Positions 11,058 to 19,631 of a stretch of DNA of 52,504 nt are shown piece by piece (position 1 is the stretch's first letter; every line of letters starts with the position of its first letter). Source of the DNA: Psychrobacter sp. 72-O-c (GTDB taxonomy: Bacteria; Pseudomonadota; Gammaproteobacteria; Pseudomonadales; Moraxellaceae); contig NZ_CAJHBI010000024.1 of the NCBI RefSeq assembly GCF_904846605.1, forward strand, positions 1-52,504, given 5' to 3'. Under the pieces are notes generated by a model, which saw only the letters and a list, made by a program, of their open reading frames with translations, was not told the origin of the DNA and did not search any database. The position numbers and the translations under genes were made by a program.

Positions 11058-11075
11058 AACCTATACATATAGGTT
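11058..11075. promoter_or_regulatory. Perfect 18-bp palindrome ahead of the isochorismatase-like gene (candidate operator)
   Basis: AACCTATACATATAGGTT is an exact inverted repeat with 8-base arms and a 2-base centre. It ends ten bases before the AAGGAG ribosome binding site at 11086-11091. Two TATAAT-like boxes (11014-11019 and 11027-11032) lie just upstream, so a bound dimeric repressor would sit at the start of the transcript. The regulator is unknown. Confidence 0.5.
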
Positions 11076-11097
11076 TTAGCCGTACAAGGAGTGTACT

Positions 11098-11673
11098 ATG
11101 CCCACTATGATTACCGACCGCACCTACCGCATTGCCCGCGAAAATACGCAAGCGATGATTATTGATGTCCAAGAACGTCTGACCCCGCACATCTACGACC
11201 ATGAAAATATCGTCAAGAAAATAACCACTTTAGTCAAAGGTCTACAAGCACTTGACATTCCGATCATGCTGAATGAGCAATACAAAAAAGGCTTAGGCGA
11301 TACGTTGCCTGAGATTCGTGAGCTATTAGAAGGCGCTAATGCCAAAGGTTTTGAGAAAGTCACATTCAGTGCCTGTGATAATGATGACTCATGGAACCAT
11401 CTTGCTCAGCAAAATCGTAGTATTGTTTTACTATTCGGCGTTGAAACTCATGTCTGTGTCTTACAAACGGCGCTTGATTTGCTCGATAATGGTATGCAGC
11501 CGGTCATCATTGGTGATGCGGTAGGCTCGCGTTTTCCTTACGATAAAAAGCAAGCTATTCGTCGTATTCGCCGTGCTGGCGGGGTGATTACTACTGTAGA
11601 AACTATCTTGTTTGAGCTATGCCGTAGTAGTAAAGATCCTGCATTCAAAACTATTAGTAATCTGATTAAGTAG
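11098..11673 (+). CDS. Isochorismatase-family cysteine hydrolase
   Basis: This 191-residue protein has the isochorismatase/nicotinamidase-like fold. The catalytic triad is visible: D23 (AMIIDVQE), K87 (GFEKVTFSAC) and C120 (GVETHVCVLQTALDLL). The chemistry is normally hydrolysis of an amide or vinyl ether bond. The sequence resembles the YcaC-like group, whose physiological substrate is unclear, more than true nicotinamidase: I do not see the Asp/His/His metal site of PncA. It is a single gene with an AAGGAG ribosome binding site six bases before the ATG, a palindromic candidate operator upstream, and a terminator shared with psd. Confidence 0.85.
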   Translation: MPTMITDRTYRIARENTQAMIIDVQERLTPHIYDHENIVKKITTLVKGLQALDIPIMLNEQYKKGLGDTLPEIRELLEGANAKGFEKVTFSACDNDDSWNHLAQQNRSIVLLFGVETHVCVLQTALDLLDNGMQPVIIGDAVGSRFPYDKKQAIRRIRRAGGVITTVETILFELCRSSKDPAFKTISNLIK

Positions 11674-11725
11674 GGTTTTGATTGAAGTGCTTAAATTAAA
11701 GAGCTACTTACTTATGACATCAAAA

Positions 11726-11753
11726 AAGGGTTTGTCAGTGATGACAAACCCTT
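11726..11753. terminator. Bidirectional terminator between the isochorismatase-like gene and psd
   Basis: Perfect 12-base arms (AAGGGTTTGTCA and TGACAAACCCTT) enclose a GTGA loop. On the minus strand the hairpin is followed by six T; on the plus strand by a weaker GGTTTTA. It sits between two converging genes. Confidence 0.9.
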
Positions 11754-11786
11754 GGTTTTATAGATCTTAGATTAAAAAATGATGGT

Positions 11787-12689
11787 TTATGTTTCTTTAT
11801 CGTCATTCGCAGCGCTAGTATTTTTCTCATCAATGTTGGCAGTATTAGCATTAACCTTCATATGGGACTTACCTAATAACTGTCCCATTTGCACACTAGC
11901 ATTAGCGGTCATATTGTCTTGCCAGTCCGCTATTGCAGCTTTTGGCAATACTACAATAGCTGTTGAGCCCAAATAAAAGCATCCGAGCTCGTCGCCTTTT
12001 GCCAAGCTCATGTTATGACTCGTCTCTTGAATATCATCCGTACGAGTGATTTTGCCAGTAGCGACTGTCTCGATACCAGCGACAATCATCGCACCGACCA
12101 TTACTACTGCGGCCTTGCCGTACTGAGTATCAAACATACATACCAAGCGCTCGTTACGAGCAAATAAGTCAGGAATATTAACGGCAGTGGTAGTATTAAC
12201 CGAAAATAATGTGCCGGGAACGTAACGGGTTTTGGTTAAGGTGCCATCAAATGGCATATGGACGCGGTGATAGTTGCTGGGCGCGAGATAGACCGTGGCA
12301 AAGCTACCATCTGCGAAATAACTGCCATCTTCACTATCAGCAAGCAGCTGACCCACATCGTAATGCCGACCTTTGGCTTGTAGCAGCTTATGATCCTGTA
12401 TCTGACCCAACTGTGATATCACGCCATCGGCGGGGCTGACGATACCATTGGTAGTGCTATCAATGGTGCGCGCATCGTCTTTAAGCTCACGGGTAAAAAA
12501 GTCGTTAAAGCTCTCATAAGCTTTGAAGCTCTGACGCTCATAGTCATCCAAATGAACGTTATAAGCTTTGGCAAAGCTGCGAATAAAGACGCGTTTGACG
12601 ACAGGGTGACGGCTAGCGGCCAAGCGTCCAGCAACTTTGCTCAGCTGCTGCTGCGGGACAAACTGCTGTAGAGTAGTAAATAAATTCAT
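11787..12689 (-). CDS. psd: Phosphatidylserine decarboxylase proenzyme
   Basis: This membrane-associated enzyme makes phosphatidylethanolamine from phosphatidylserine. It is made as a proenzyme that cleaves itself between Gly241 and Ser242 of the LGST motif (residues 240-243), leaving a pyruvoyl group on the small alpha chain. The supporting catalytic residues D88 (SPADG) and H144 (NYHRVHMPF) are present. It has 300 residues; the usual core ends near 275, and the last ~25 are a low-complexity Asn/Ala/Asp tail. Divergent from dtd with about 115 bases between. Confidence 0.96.
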   Translation of the reverse strand: MNLFTTLQQFVPQQQLSKVAGRLAASRHPVVKRVFIRSFAKAYNVHLDDYERQSFKAYESFNDFFTRELKDDARTIDSTTNGIVSPADGVISQLGQIQDHKLLQAKGRHYDVGQLLADSEDGSYFADGSFATVYLAPSNYHRVHMPFDGTLTKTRYVPGTLFSVNTTTAVNIPDLFARNERLVCMFDTQYGKAAVVMVGAMIVAGIETVATGKITRTDDIQETSHNMSLAKGDELGCFYLGSTAIVVLPKAAIADWQDNMTANASVQMGQLLGKSHMKVNANTANIDEKNTSAANDDKET

Positions 12690-12805
12690 GACAAGGTTAC
12701 CGGAATAGGGTTTAAAATAAGAATAGAAAATAAGTAAATCAATAGCCGTATTTTAACATGAACCGCGTATTAGGGTATGATCATAATCTGCTAAGGAATT
12801 AATAA

Positions 12806-13258
12806 ATGAAAGCACTTATTCAACGGGTGAGCCGTGCCAGCGTCACGGTTGATGACAGTTGTATTGGCAGAATTGAGTACGGAATATTAGCTTATATTGG
12901 GCTGGGGCATGACGATAGGTTTGATAATGCGCAGCGGTTAGTGGATAAAATTCTAACTTACCGCATTTTTGAGAATACTACTGATCCTTCCAAAGTTGGC
13001 AAGCTTGATCAAAACGTACAGCAAGTTGGTGGCGGACTGTTACTGATTTCACAGTTTACTTTAATGGCCAACACCAATAATGGTCGTCGGCCAGATTTTG
13101 GCGCAGCTATGAAGCCCGATGCCGCGCAAGCCTTATTCGCTGAGCTGATAGTTTATGCAGAAACTCAGCATTCTATAGTTGCCAGCGGTCAGTTTGGGAC
13201 TAATATGCAAGTTGAGAGTATTAATGATGGGCCGCTAAACTTTTTATTGGAAGTTTAA
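12806..13258 (+). CDS. dtd: D-aminoacyl-tRNA deacylase
   Basis: This 150-residue enzyme hydrolyses D-aminoacyl-tRNA (and Gly-tRNA(Ala)), protecting translation from mischarged tRNA. Family hallmarks are the start MKALIQRVSRASVTVD, the nucleophile-region motif SQFTLMANTNNGRRPDF, and a C-terminal NDGPLNFLLEV matching the cross-subunit Gly-cisPro motif. Length is typical (about 145-150). AAGGA lies ahead of the ATG. phoB follows on the same strand but has its own regulatory region. Confidence 0.95.
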   Translation: MKALIQRVSRASVTVDDSCIGRIEYGILAYIGLGHDDRFDNAQRLVDKILTYRIFENTTDPSKVGKLDQNVQQVGGGLLLISQFTLMANTNNGRRPDFGAAMKPDAAQALFAELIVYAETQHSIVASGQFGTNMQVESINDGPLNFLLEV

Positions 13259-13296
13259 GCTATTTGTTAATTTAATAAGCTGTCAGATAATTTAAA

Positions 13297-13314
13297 TTGT
13301 CATCAAGCCGTCAT
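13297..13314 (+). promoter_or_regulatory. Pho box upstream of phoB
   Basis: TTGTCATCAAGCCGTCAT is two 7-base direct repeats (TTGTCAT and CCGTCAT) spaced 11 bases apart start to start, the arrangement bound by a PhoB dimer (consensus CTGTCAT repeated with a 4-base gap). Additional half-sites are CTGTCAG at 13280-13286 and CTGTCAT at 13408-13414, the latter just before the phoB start. This indicates autoregulation of the operon by phosphorylated PhoB under phosphate shortage. Confidence 0.75.
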
Positions 13315-13431
13315 AATAAAGTTGTTTAATAAGGGGAAGATGGCGAGCGTTTACTATTATGTTTGCATATTCCTTCAACTCACCATTTACTACTTATCAT
13401 TTAAAAGCTGTCATTAAAAAAAGGCTATCGT

Positions 13432-14136
13432 ATGCAGAATGAGCAAATTTTGATTGTCGAAGATGAGCCGGCAATCCGTGAAATGATTGTCATGACATTA
13501 GAGATGGCCGGATTTGACTGTTTGCAAGCCGTCGATATAGCGGAGGCGCACCAACAAGTGGTTGACCATCGTCCCGCACTCATTTTACTAGATTGGATGC
13601 TACCGGGTGATAAAAGTGGCGTTGATTTTTGCCGGATGCTCAAAAAAGACGAGCTGCTCTCCGAGATTCCGGTCATTATGCTCACGGCCAAAGGCGAAGA
13701 AGACAATAAAGTGCAAGGGCTGGATGCGGGGGCGGATGATTATATTACTAAGCCGTTCTCAACACGTGAGCTGGTCTCGCGAATTAAGGCGGTGCTGCGT
13801 CGAAGCAGTGCACTGAGTGCCGATAAGCCCATTGAAGTAGCAGGATTGAGCCTTGACCCCAAAAGTCAGCGGGTCAGTGCCGATGGCAAGGTGATTGATA
13901 TTGGGCCAACTGAATATAGATTATTGGCGTTCTTTATGAGTCATCCGGAGCGAGCTTATACCCGTACTCAATTGCTTGACCAAGTATGGGGTGGCAATGT
14001 ATATATAGAAGACCGTACGATTGATGTGCATATTCGCCGTCTACGCAAACTCTTGCAACCTTATGACTGTGCCAGCTTAATCCAAACCGTACGCGGCACT
14101 GGTTATCGGTTTTCTAGCTTGGTTGAACAAGAATAG
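13432..14136 (+). CDS. phoB: Phosphate regulon response regulator PhoB
   Basis: This 234-residue OmpR-family regulator has a receiver domain (about 1-125) with acidic residues E10/D11/E12, phosphoacceptor D54 (ILLDWMLPG), T85 and K107 (DYITKPFS). A winged-helix DNA-binding domain (about 135-230) ends in the recognition segment DRTIDVHIRRLRKLL and VRGTGYRF. DWMLPG and the C-terminal sequence match PhoB specifically rather than other OmpR members. It is followed by phoR after 127 bases and preceded by a Pho box. Confidence 0.93.
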   Translation: MQNEQILIVEDEPAIREMIVMTLEMAGFDCLQAVDIAEAHQQVVDHRPALILLDWMLPGDKSGVDFCRMLKKDELLSEIPVIMLTAKGEEDNKVQGLDAGADDYITKPFSTRELVSRIKAVLRRSSALSADKPIEVAGLSLDPKSQRVSADGKVIDIGPTEYRLLAFFMSHPERAYTRTQLLDQVWGGNVYIEDRTIDVHIRRLRKLLQPYDCASLIQTVRGTGYRFSSLVEQE

Positions 14137-14263
14137 TTAAGTAAGAATAGGGTAGCAAAAGTAGGGGAGTAATGATAACTACGTTCAACAAAAATGGCAT
14201 GGTTTAACAAAAACGGCATGGCGACAGCGATGCAGTTGCCTGTGGTGAGGATAGTATATTCAT

Positions 14264-15658
14264 ATGATGAAGCCAGCGGATAACAAACGACGCCCAACTA
14301 ACCGTTATGCGTTGCTGTGGGCGGATATAAGCTGGTTGCTGTTTTGGTTAAGCGGTGGGGTGGCATTAGGTTTCTATACCTCATACTTACTAGAAAGTAT
14401 CATCGCGGCGCTGCTATCCTATAGCTTGTGGCGGATGTATACCTTGCAGCGGTTCAATACTTGGATCAATAAGCCGGTGAATACGCCGTCTCCTGATATG
14501 TTGGGTGGTCTCAGCGTAGTGGCGTCGCAACTGTATCAAAACCGTAAACAAGAAAGGCTCACTCAACAGAAACTAATGGGTTTGGTTAAAAAAATTAGAA
14601 GTTCTTTATTAGCCTTACAAGATGCGGTTATTTTGCTCAACGATACTGATGATTTGGAATGGTGGAATCAGGCAGCAGAAGACTTGCTGGCGCTACAATC
14701 CAGCGACCAAGGTAATAGCATCTTCAACTTAATTACTGTGCCAGAATTTCGGCAGTATTATCAGACGACAGTTTCTCCAAATAACGGCATTCATATGGTG
14801 TCATGGCTAAATCCAGGACGCTATCTAAAATGTGAGGTCACGCACTTTGGCGGCGAAAAGATGTTGATAATTTATGATGTAACCCGTTTGCAACATTTAG
14901 AACAAATGCGTCAAGACTTTGTGGCCAACGTCTCGCACGAGCTGCGCACGCCGTTGACTGTGCTAATGGGCTATCTTGAGACCTTCTCTGACCAGCCAGA
15001 TATTGCGCCGCAGTGGCAACGCGGTTTTAAACTTATGACCCAACAAACCTCGCGGATGAACAGTATTGTCAACGATTTGTTATTATTATCTCGGTTAGAG
15101 AACGAAGAGAAACCAGCGCTTAGCCTCATAGATATGACGCGATTGCTCACCCAGCTGTTGGACGATGCCAATGTTTATAATAAAGAGTATGGGCATCAAA
15201 TTAGCTTGCAGGTGAATACTGACAGTAATCTATACGGCGCGGAACTGTATATAAATAGTGCCTTGCTAAATTTGGTGGTCAATGCCATCAAATATACCCC
15301 AAAAGGCGGCAATATCGTTATCAGTTGGACAGCGACCGAGAAAGGTTGCGTGTTTGCGGTCATCGATGATGGCATCGGTATCGCACCGCAGCATATTTCC
15401 CGATTAACCGAGCGTTTTTATCGGGTAGATAGTGGCCGTAGCCGCGCTACCGGGGGAACAGGTCTAGGGTTAGCAATAGTGAAGCATGCCCTGTATCAGC
15501 ATCAAGCCAGCTTAAATATTGAGTCGGAGGAAGGACAAGGCTCGACCTTTAGCATTTTATTTCCTCCTGCCAGTATTTGCGTACCTAAAACTGCTTTGAC
15601 TACTACAAATAAAAAGCTTTCAGACAGCAATAAACTAAAAAACCCAGAAAAACACTAA
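14264..15658 (+). CDS. phoR: Phosphate regulon sensor histidine kinase PhoR
   Basis: This 464-residue inner-membrane kinase has two N-terminal hydrophobic segments (about 18-58) with little periplasmic sequence between them, as in PhoR. A PAS-like region (about 108-205) follows. The dimerisation/phosphotransfer domain carries H225 (VANVSHELRTPL), and the ATPase domain has the N box NLVVNAIKYTPKG, G1 VIDDGIGIAP and G2 GGTGLGLAIVKH. It phosphorylates PhoB when phosphate is scarce. Start is at the first of two adjacent ATG codons (14264 or 14267). The gene ends five bases from the convergent peptidase gene stop. Confidence 0.93.
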   Translation: MMKPADNKRRPTNRYALLWADISWLLFWLSGGVALGFYTSYLLESIIAALLSYSLWRMYTLQRFNTWINKPVNTPSPDMLGGLSVVASQLYQNRKQERLTQQKLMGLVKKIRSSLLALQDAVILLNDTDDLEWWNQAAEDLLALQSSDQGNSIFNLITVPEFRQYYQTTVSPNNGIHMVSWLNPGRYLKCEVTHFGGEKMLIIYDVTRLQHLEQMRQDFVANVSHELRTPLTVLMGYLETFSDQPDIAPQWQRGFKLMTQQTSRMNSIVNDLLLLSRLENEEKPALSLIDMTRLLTQLLDDANVYNKEYGHQISLQVNTDSNLYGAELYINSALLNLVVNAIKYTPKGGNIVISWTATEKGCVFAVIDDGIGIAPQHISRLTERFYRVDSGRSRATGGTGLGLAIVKHALYQHQASLNIESEEGQGSTFSILFPPASICVPKTALTTTNKKLSDSNKLKNPEKH

Positions 15659-15663
15659 AGTTG

Positions 15664-16257
15664 TTAGTTATCTTTGGATAGCAGCGGATAGGGATTTACC
15701 GCGCGGCCATTGATATAAATGCCATAATGCACATGCGGCGGTGTGCCTTTAGCGTTACCACTGTTACCCACATAACCTATAATATCGCCAGCATTGACCC
15801 AATCATTGGTGCTGATGTCAGCGTAGTCTTCCATATGGGCGTAATAATGCCCAGCGCCGCCAGGACCCACAATGACCACAACGCGTCCGCCTAAGTTGTT
15901 TTGCCCAACCTTGCTGACAACCCCTGCTGTTGTCGATTTGATTGGCGTACCACGTGGGGCAAAAATATCAATGCCTTCATGGGAGCGACCTTCGCTACGA
16001 GCGCCGCCCCATGTATCTGTTAGATGCTGTTCTGGTAATGGACTTGGTAAGCTGTTTTCTGTGGGCAATTCCTGTTGTAATAGATTAATCTGCTGCCATT
16101 TTGACACCACGAAGGATTGGGTTTGTTGGCTAATACTGGGTAGCAATTTATCCAGCACAAACAATAGCGCTAATAAGAAAATAGACTTTAACAGTACACT
16201 TATCAAACGGCTTAACAACGCTGGTTGTTGTTGCCGATTTTTTTCAGTTGGTAGCAT
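15664..16257 (-). CDS. M23-family (LytM-type) zinc metallopeptidase, membrane anchored
   Basis: This 197-residue protein starts with a single hydrophobic segment (about residues 15-40) that should anchor it in the inner membrane with the rest in the periplasm. The M23 domain follows: zinc ligands H93 and D97 ([12 protein letters not shown]), H141 (YYAHM) and the HxH pair H175/H177 ([12 protein letters not shown]). All catalytic residues are present, so an active peptidoglycan endopeptidase is likely; cleaved bond and partner are unknown. It converges with phoR, stop codons five bases apart and no hairpin between, so the 3' ends of the transcripts probably overlap. Confidence 0.9.
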   Translation of the reverse strand: MLPTEKNRQQQPALLSRLISVLLKSIFLLALLFVLDKLLPSISQQTQSFVVSKWQQINLLQQELPTENSLPSPLPEQHLTDTWGGARSEGRSHEGIDIFAPRGTPIKSTTAGVVSKVGQNNLGGRVVVIVGPGGAGHYYAHMEDYADISTNDWVNAGDIIGYVGNSGNAKGTPPHVHYGIYINGRAVNPYPLLSKDN

Positions 16258-16391
16258 CGACGTTCCTTATATGCGCTTGTAGCCGCTTGAATAGTATTGT
16301 TTCAAAATTGATGCCGCTATAGGGCTGTTGTTTATAGCATTTTTACATAAGTTTTTGATAATATCTAATATAACGCTTCTTTTAGATTACG

Positions 16392-17096
16392 ATGGTTTTT
16401 TATATGATCAACCTTGCCACTGCGCTTGTTATCGACACTGAAACCGACCAAGGTCGCGATCCACGACCTATTCAGGTAGCGACTATTAATGTTGCTACTG
16501 GTTTTGAGTGGATGAAATACTTTAACAGTGGTCGTTCTATATCGCCAATCGTTATCAGAATTCATGGGATTACCGATCAGGATGTGGCTGGTCTTGAGCG
16601 TTTTGAGTTGGATGAATTTGAGTTGCCGGAGTATTTGATTGGTCATAATGTACGCTTCGATTGGCGAGTAATCGGTCGGCCATCGGCTAAGCTCATTTGT
16701 ACCGTTAGACTGGCCCGCGTAGCCTTCCCAGAGTGGAGCGCCTATAGTCAATCTAAATGTATTGAGCAATTATTGGGAAAAAGTGCGGCAATTAAAATGA
16801 CTATTGTCGCACATGATGCATTAGGCGATGCACGTATGTGCCACTTACTGTATCAGGCCTGCTGTGAACGGCTAGAGATTGAGCCGACCGATTTTGACGC
16901 GGCCCATAAAATCTCAAACACTGCCAATCCCGTAGGTAAGATGCCGTTTGGTAAGTACAAAGGACAAGCGATTAAAGAGGTACCCATCGGCTACATTAAA
17001 TGGATGCTAGGCAACATCCAAAACATGCAACCGTCGTTATATTCTGCGTTAACCAACCGTTTAAAGTTAGATGAAGCCGAGGACGCAAAAAAGTAA
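16392..17096 (+). CDS. exoX: ExoX-type 3'-5' exonuclease (DEDDh fold with DUF3820-like tail)
   Basis: This 234-residue protein has the DnaQ-like exonuclease fold with DEDDh residues D15 and E17 (VIDTETD), D90 (GHNVRFDWR), H141 and D146 (HDALGDARM). A C-terminal segment with MPFGKYKGQAIKEVP and GYIKWMLGNIQNM matches the tail of E. coli exodeoxyribonuclease X, which degrades single- and double-stranded DNA ends in repair. Length is similar to ExoX (220). Two in-frame ATGs are possible (16392 and 16404); neither has a strong ribosome binding site. It is divergent from the M23 gene. Confidence 0.82.
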   Translation: MVFYMINLATALVIDTETDQGRDPRPIQVATINVATGFEWMKYFNSGRSISPIVIRIHGITDQDVAGLERFELDEFELPEYLIGHNVRFDWRVIGRPSAKLICTVRLARVAFPEWSAYSQSKCIEQLLGKSAAIKMTIVAHDALGDARMCHLLYQACCERLEIEPTDFDAAHKISNTANPVGKMPFGKYKGQAIKEVPIGYIKWMLGNIQNMQPSLYSALTNRLKLDEAEDAKK

Positions 17097-17171
17097 AGAC
17101 ATCAATATTTATGAGCCCTAAACGTTTATTAAGACCGATAAATTCATTGACCGTTAAGTCCAATTAAGAGT

Positions 17172-18092
17172 CTATGGCTGCTCGCTTAACCAATTACTAG
17201 CCATCTGCCATAGCTGAGGTGCTTTTGCATGTGTCCTGCTACTAAAATAACGCATGTGACCGATACTGCTAAGTCCAAAATCTCTTGGGTCTAAAAAGCG
17301 CTTTTGTACTGGCATCTGGCTATAGACTCGTATCATGTCATCCATGTTTTTGTTATTGGCAATATCATCATCACTGAACCCCAACCACAATGCTGGCATA
17401 GTAATGTCGTCATAAAAGTGCGTGTGTATACTTTTGCCAAAGGCCGTCTTGATGTAGCCTGATCCATTGCACCACTCGCGCCATTGCCGAGCCACGCCTT
17501 TAGGTAAAGGTTCGCCCATGCCTATCTTATCTGAAGGGGTATAACCTAACGTTAGATTGGTTATGGGGATAAAAAAGTCCATAAAGCCCATTGCTTTGAT
17601 TTTATAAGGCATGTCCATATTTTTAATACATCCTGATGAGCAGGCGACGTTAAATACAGAGGCAATAGACTCGTAATTTGGCATCAAGCCAATCAGTTGA
17701 CCACCAGCACTATGACCAACTAGATGATAAGAGGCATCAGCAAATTCATCTTGCAAAGCGTCAAGCACTGCTGGCATATCATGACGCCCCCAACTTATCA
17801 GTGACGCATCACACTTAGCGAGAGCAGTTGTGAGTGACTCACCAATGCCTTCATTGTCAAAGGTAAGCACGCCAAAGCCCTGTTCCGCTAAATAATGCGC
17901 AAAATTATGATAAAACTGGCGCTTGATGCCTGTCGCAGGCGTAATTATTACCGCTTTTTTTACAGAAGCTTTAGGATGATAAACGGTGGCTGTCAACGCT
18001 TGATTACGCTCGGTCATTATAGTTAGTGAGTAAACATCGATATTAGCGTTGTCCTGTTTATCTAAAGAAGATTGCGTGTGCTTATTGTGCAT
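17172..18092 (-). CDS. Alpha/beta-hydrolase family protein, substrate unknown
   Basis: This 306-residue cytoplasmic protein has the alpha/beta-hydrolase core. The strand-loop FGVLTFDNEGIGES precedes the nucleophile elbow GHSAGG with S128. Later acidic and histidine positions (LGFSDDDIAN, and SIGHMRYF near the C-terminus) fit the triad. The pattern of a fast C-terminal GHMRYF recalls the COG4757-type predicted hydrolases, whose substrates are not known. The first ~25 residues are hydrophilic low-complexity. Its upstream region holds the first copy of the repeat that flanks the radical SAM gene. Confidence 0.8.
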   Translation of the reverse strand: MHNKHTQSSLDKQDNANIDVYSLTIMTERNQALTATVYHPKASVKKAVIITPATGIKRQFYHNFAHYLAEQGFGVLTFDNEGIGESLTTALAKCDASLISWGRHDMPAVLDALQDEFADASYHLVGHSAGGQLIGLMPNYESIASVFNVACSSGCIKNMDMPYKIKAMGFMDFFIPITNLTLGYTPSDKIGMGEPLPKGVARQWREWCNGSGYIKTAFGKSIHTHFYDDITMPALWLGFSDDDIANNKNMDDMIRVYSQMPVQKRFLDPRDFGLSSIGHMRYFSSRTHAKAPQLWQMASNWLSEQP

Positions 18093-18197
18093 TGTTTTAT
18101 CCTAGTTAGTTTTGTCGTTTCTATTGCTTGGTGGCACTTTATTAGTAACAATCCATCAGCGTTAATTGCCGTCGATTTAGTTGCGAGAGTTTACAAC

Positions 18198-18334
18198 AAT
18201 GTAGTCATTGCGTAGTGATAAATAGGTGCTACCGCGTGATAATACGACTTATGGTAATATAAATGCTGGCAATAGCGTTTAATCTCATTTATGTTTATTA
18301 TGCGCAATTTGTATATCGTTAACAACTATTGTAG
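18198..18334. repeat. Upstream flank repeat (copy A) of the radical SAM cassette
   Basis: Three blocks in this stretch reappear in the same order and orientation downstream of the radical SAM gene: 18198-18224 matches 19806-19832 (AATGTAGTcATTGCGTAGTG type), 18250-18274 matches 19858-19882 (TATGGTAATATAAATGCT type), and 18294-18334 matches 20037-20077 (TTTATTATG, then GTATAT). Matches are roughly 75-90% by eye. Spacing is conserved between the first two blocks, but copy B has about 135 extra bases before the third. Confidence 0.7.
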
Positions 18335-18416
18335 AAGGGTATCGATTATCAGCTTACTCGCTACTATCTGGGATGATTGGACCGCGCTATTATTGAAGTA
18401 AAGATTACAGTTTTAG

Positions 18417-18650
18417 AAAAGTGCTGACGCCGTGCCAAGACAAAATTCTCAGCATCATTCATCCGTATTCAACTTGAAACGAAGCTGTAAAAGCTATGGT
18501 GCGCAAGTGGAAGCAGGTTCATTCGTCCCAGCATGTGCTGGCAAGGGTGAAAAAAACACATCGTTAGCGTCACTCGAGACCTTTATAGCGTCAGCATCAG
18601 TCACCTTATTGCGACAACGCCTATTAGATTTCAATAAAAAAGGAATTTTT
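18417..18650 (+). other. Open, coding-like leader directly upstream of the radical SAM gene
   Basis: The radical SAM frame is open for 78 codons upstream of the chosen start, back to a TAG at 18414-18416. The codons look coding-like, especially where they would read YGAQVEAGSFVPACAGKGEK. The only upstream start candidate is a GTG at 18432 without a ribosome binding site. A CCAGC-ATGT-GCTGG hairpin lies at 18528-18541. It may be a real N-terminal extension, a gene remnant carried with the cassette, or a structured leader. I recognise no riboswitch class in it. Confidence 0.4.
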
Positions 18651-19631
18651 ATGTCCTCGATTGTAGCCAGTCCGCCCAACAAAAAGACCCGCAAGCAAAT
18701 TCCGCTAGTGGAAGTTCTGGAGGCCCGTGCGGCCGACAGTTGGACTCATACCCGCAACGACGAACCGCGTGGTTATATTGATGCAAACAAGTTACAGGAA
18801 TTATGGATTCACACTGGCACCGCCTGCAATCTGGCCTGTCCATTCTGCTTGGAAGGCAGTCACCCTGGTGATGGACGTATTCCTGGAATGAAACTGAGCG
18901 ATGTAAAACCTTTTATTCACGAAGCTTTGAGTATGGACGTAGAGCAATTTTCCTTCACCGGCGGCGAGCCTTTTGTCATTCGTGATTTTGTGAATATCCT
19001 CAACTATGCCAGTCAACATCGACCCTGCTTTGTGCTCACTAACGCTACCGAGCCGCTGCTGAAGCGGCGGCACCAAGTGTTACCCCTACTGAATAACCTT
19101 TATCCCATTCATTTCCGCGTCAGTCTCGATTTCCCCGACCGCGCCCGCCACGACAAAGACCGGGGTGAGGGCAGCTTTAATCAAGCGTTAGAAGGCATAC
19201 GCTGGCTAGTAGATCAGGGCTTCAAGGTATCCATAGCGCGTCAGACCGACGCTGACGAAGTACCTTCCATAGTGGATGCTAAGTTCCGCGAGATATTCGA
19301 GGAGTGGGGTATTCCGCAGAATCTGGCGTTCACGGTATTTCCAGATCTAGGTATACCGGGCTCGGAGGACGGCAGTCCGGAAATTACTGAAAACTGTATG
19401 CAAAAATACCCCAGTGTTGAGAGTCGGGCACATTTTATGTGCACGTATACGCGGATGTTGGTGAAAAAAGGGGATTCAGTAAAGGTGTATGCTTGCACGC
19501 TGGTGGATGACGATCCTCAATACGATTTAGGTGAGTCACTGGCTGAGAGCATGAATGAGCGAGTTATGCTGCGTCATCATCGATGTTTCTCTTGTTATCG
19601 CTATGGCGCTAGCTGTTCGGCACCTGCTTAG
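18651..19631 (+). CDS. Radical SAM protein with possible auxiliary Fe-S cluster, function unknown
   Basis: The 326-residue product from the ATG at 18651 (AAAGGA 8 bases upstream) carries the radical SAM CxxxCxxC motif at C59, C63 and C66 (TACNLACPFCLEG) and the SAM-binding GGEP at 104-107. A partial TIM barrel follows. The C-terminus is Cys-rich: C249, C264, C282, then C312-x2-C315-x6-C322, a spacing like a reduced SPASM/Twitch auxiliary cluster. That suggests modification of a peptide or another macromolecule, but I cannot name the substrate. Base usage appears more G+C-rich than neighbours, and the gene lies between two copies of one noncoding repeat, both consistent with acquisition. No partner gene is adjacent except the LOG-family gene downstream. 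Confidence 0.82.
   Translation: MSSIVASPPNKKTRKQIPLVEVLEARAADSWTHTRNDEPRGYIDANKLQELWIHTGTACNLACPFCLEGSHPGDGRIPGMKLSDVKPFIHEALSMDVEQFSFTGGEPFVIRDFVNILNYASQHRPCFVLTNATEPLLKRRHQVLPLLNNLYPIHFRVSLDFPDRARHDKDRGEGSFNQALEGIRWLVDQGFKVSIARQTDADEVPSIVDAKFREIFEEWGIPQNLAFTVFPDLGIPGSEDGSPEITENCMQKYPSVESRAHFMCTYTRMLVKKGDSVKVYACTLVDDDPQYDLGESLAESMNERVMLRHHRCFSCYRYGASCSAPA

Noticed and set aside
18432..18650. GTG at 18432 as the start of the radical SAM gene
   Set aside because: It has no ribosome binding site and the added 73 residues do not resemble a radical SAM N-terminus, whereas the ATG at 18651 has AAAGGA at good spacing. The open stretch is kept as a separate observation.
18440..18650. Riboswitch in the leader of the radical SAM gene
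   Set aside because: I checked for cobalamin, TPP, FMN and glycine riboswitch core motifs by eye and found none.
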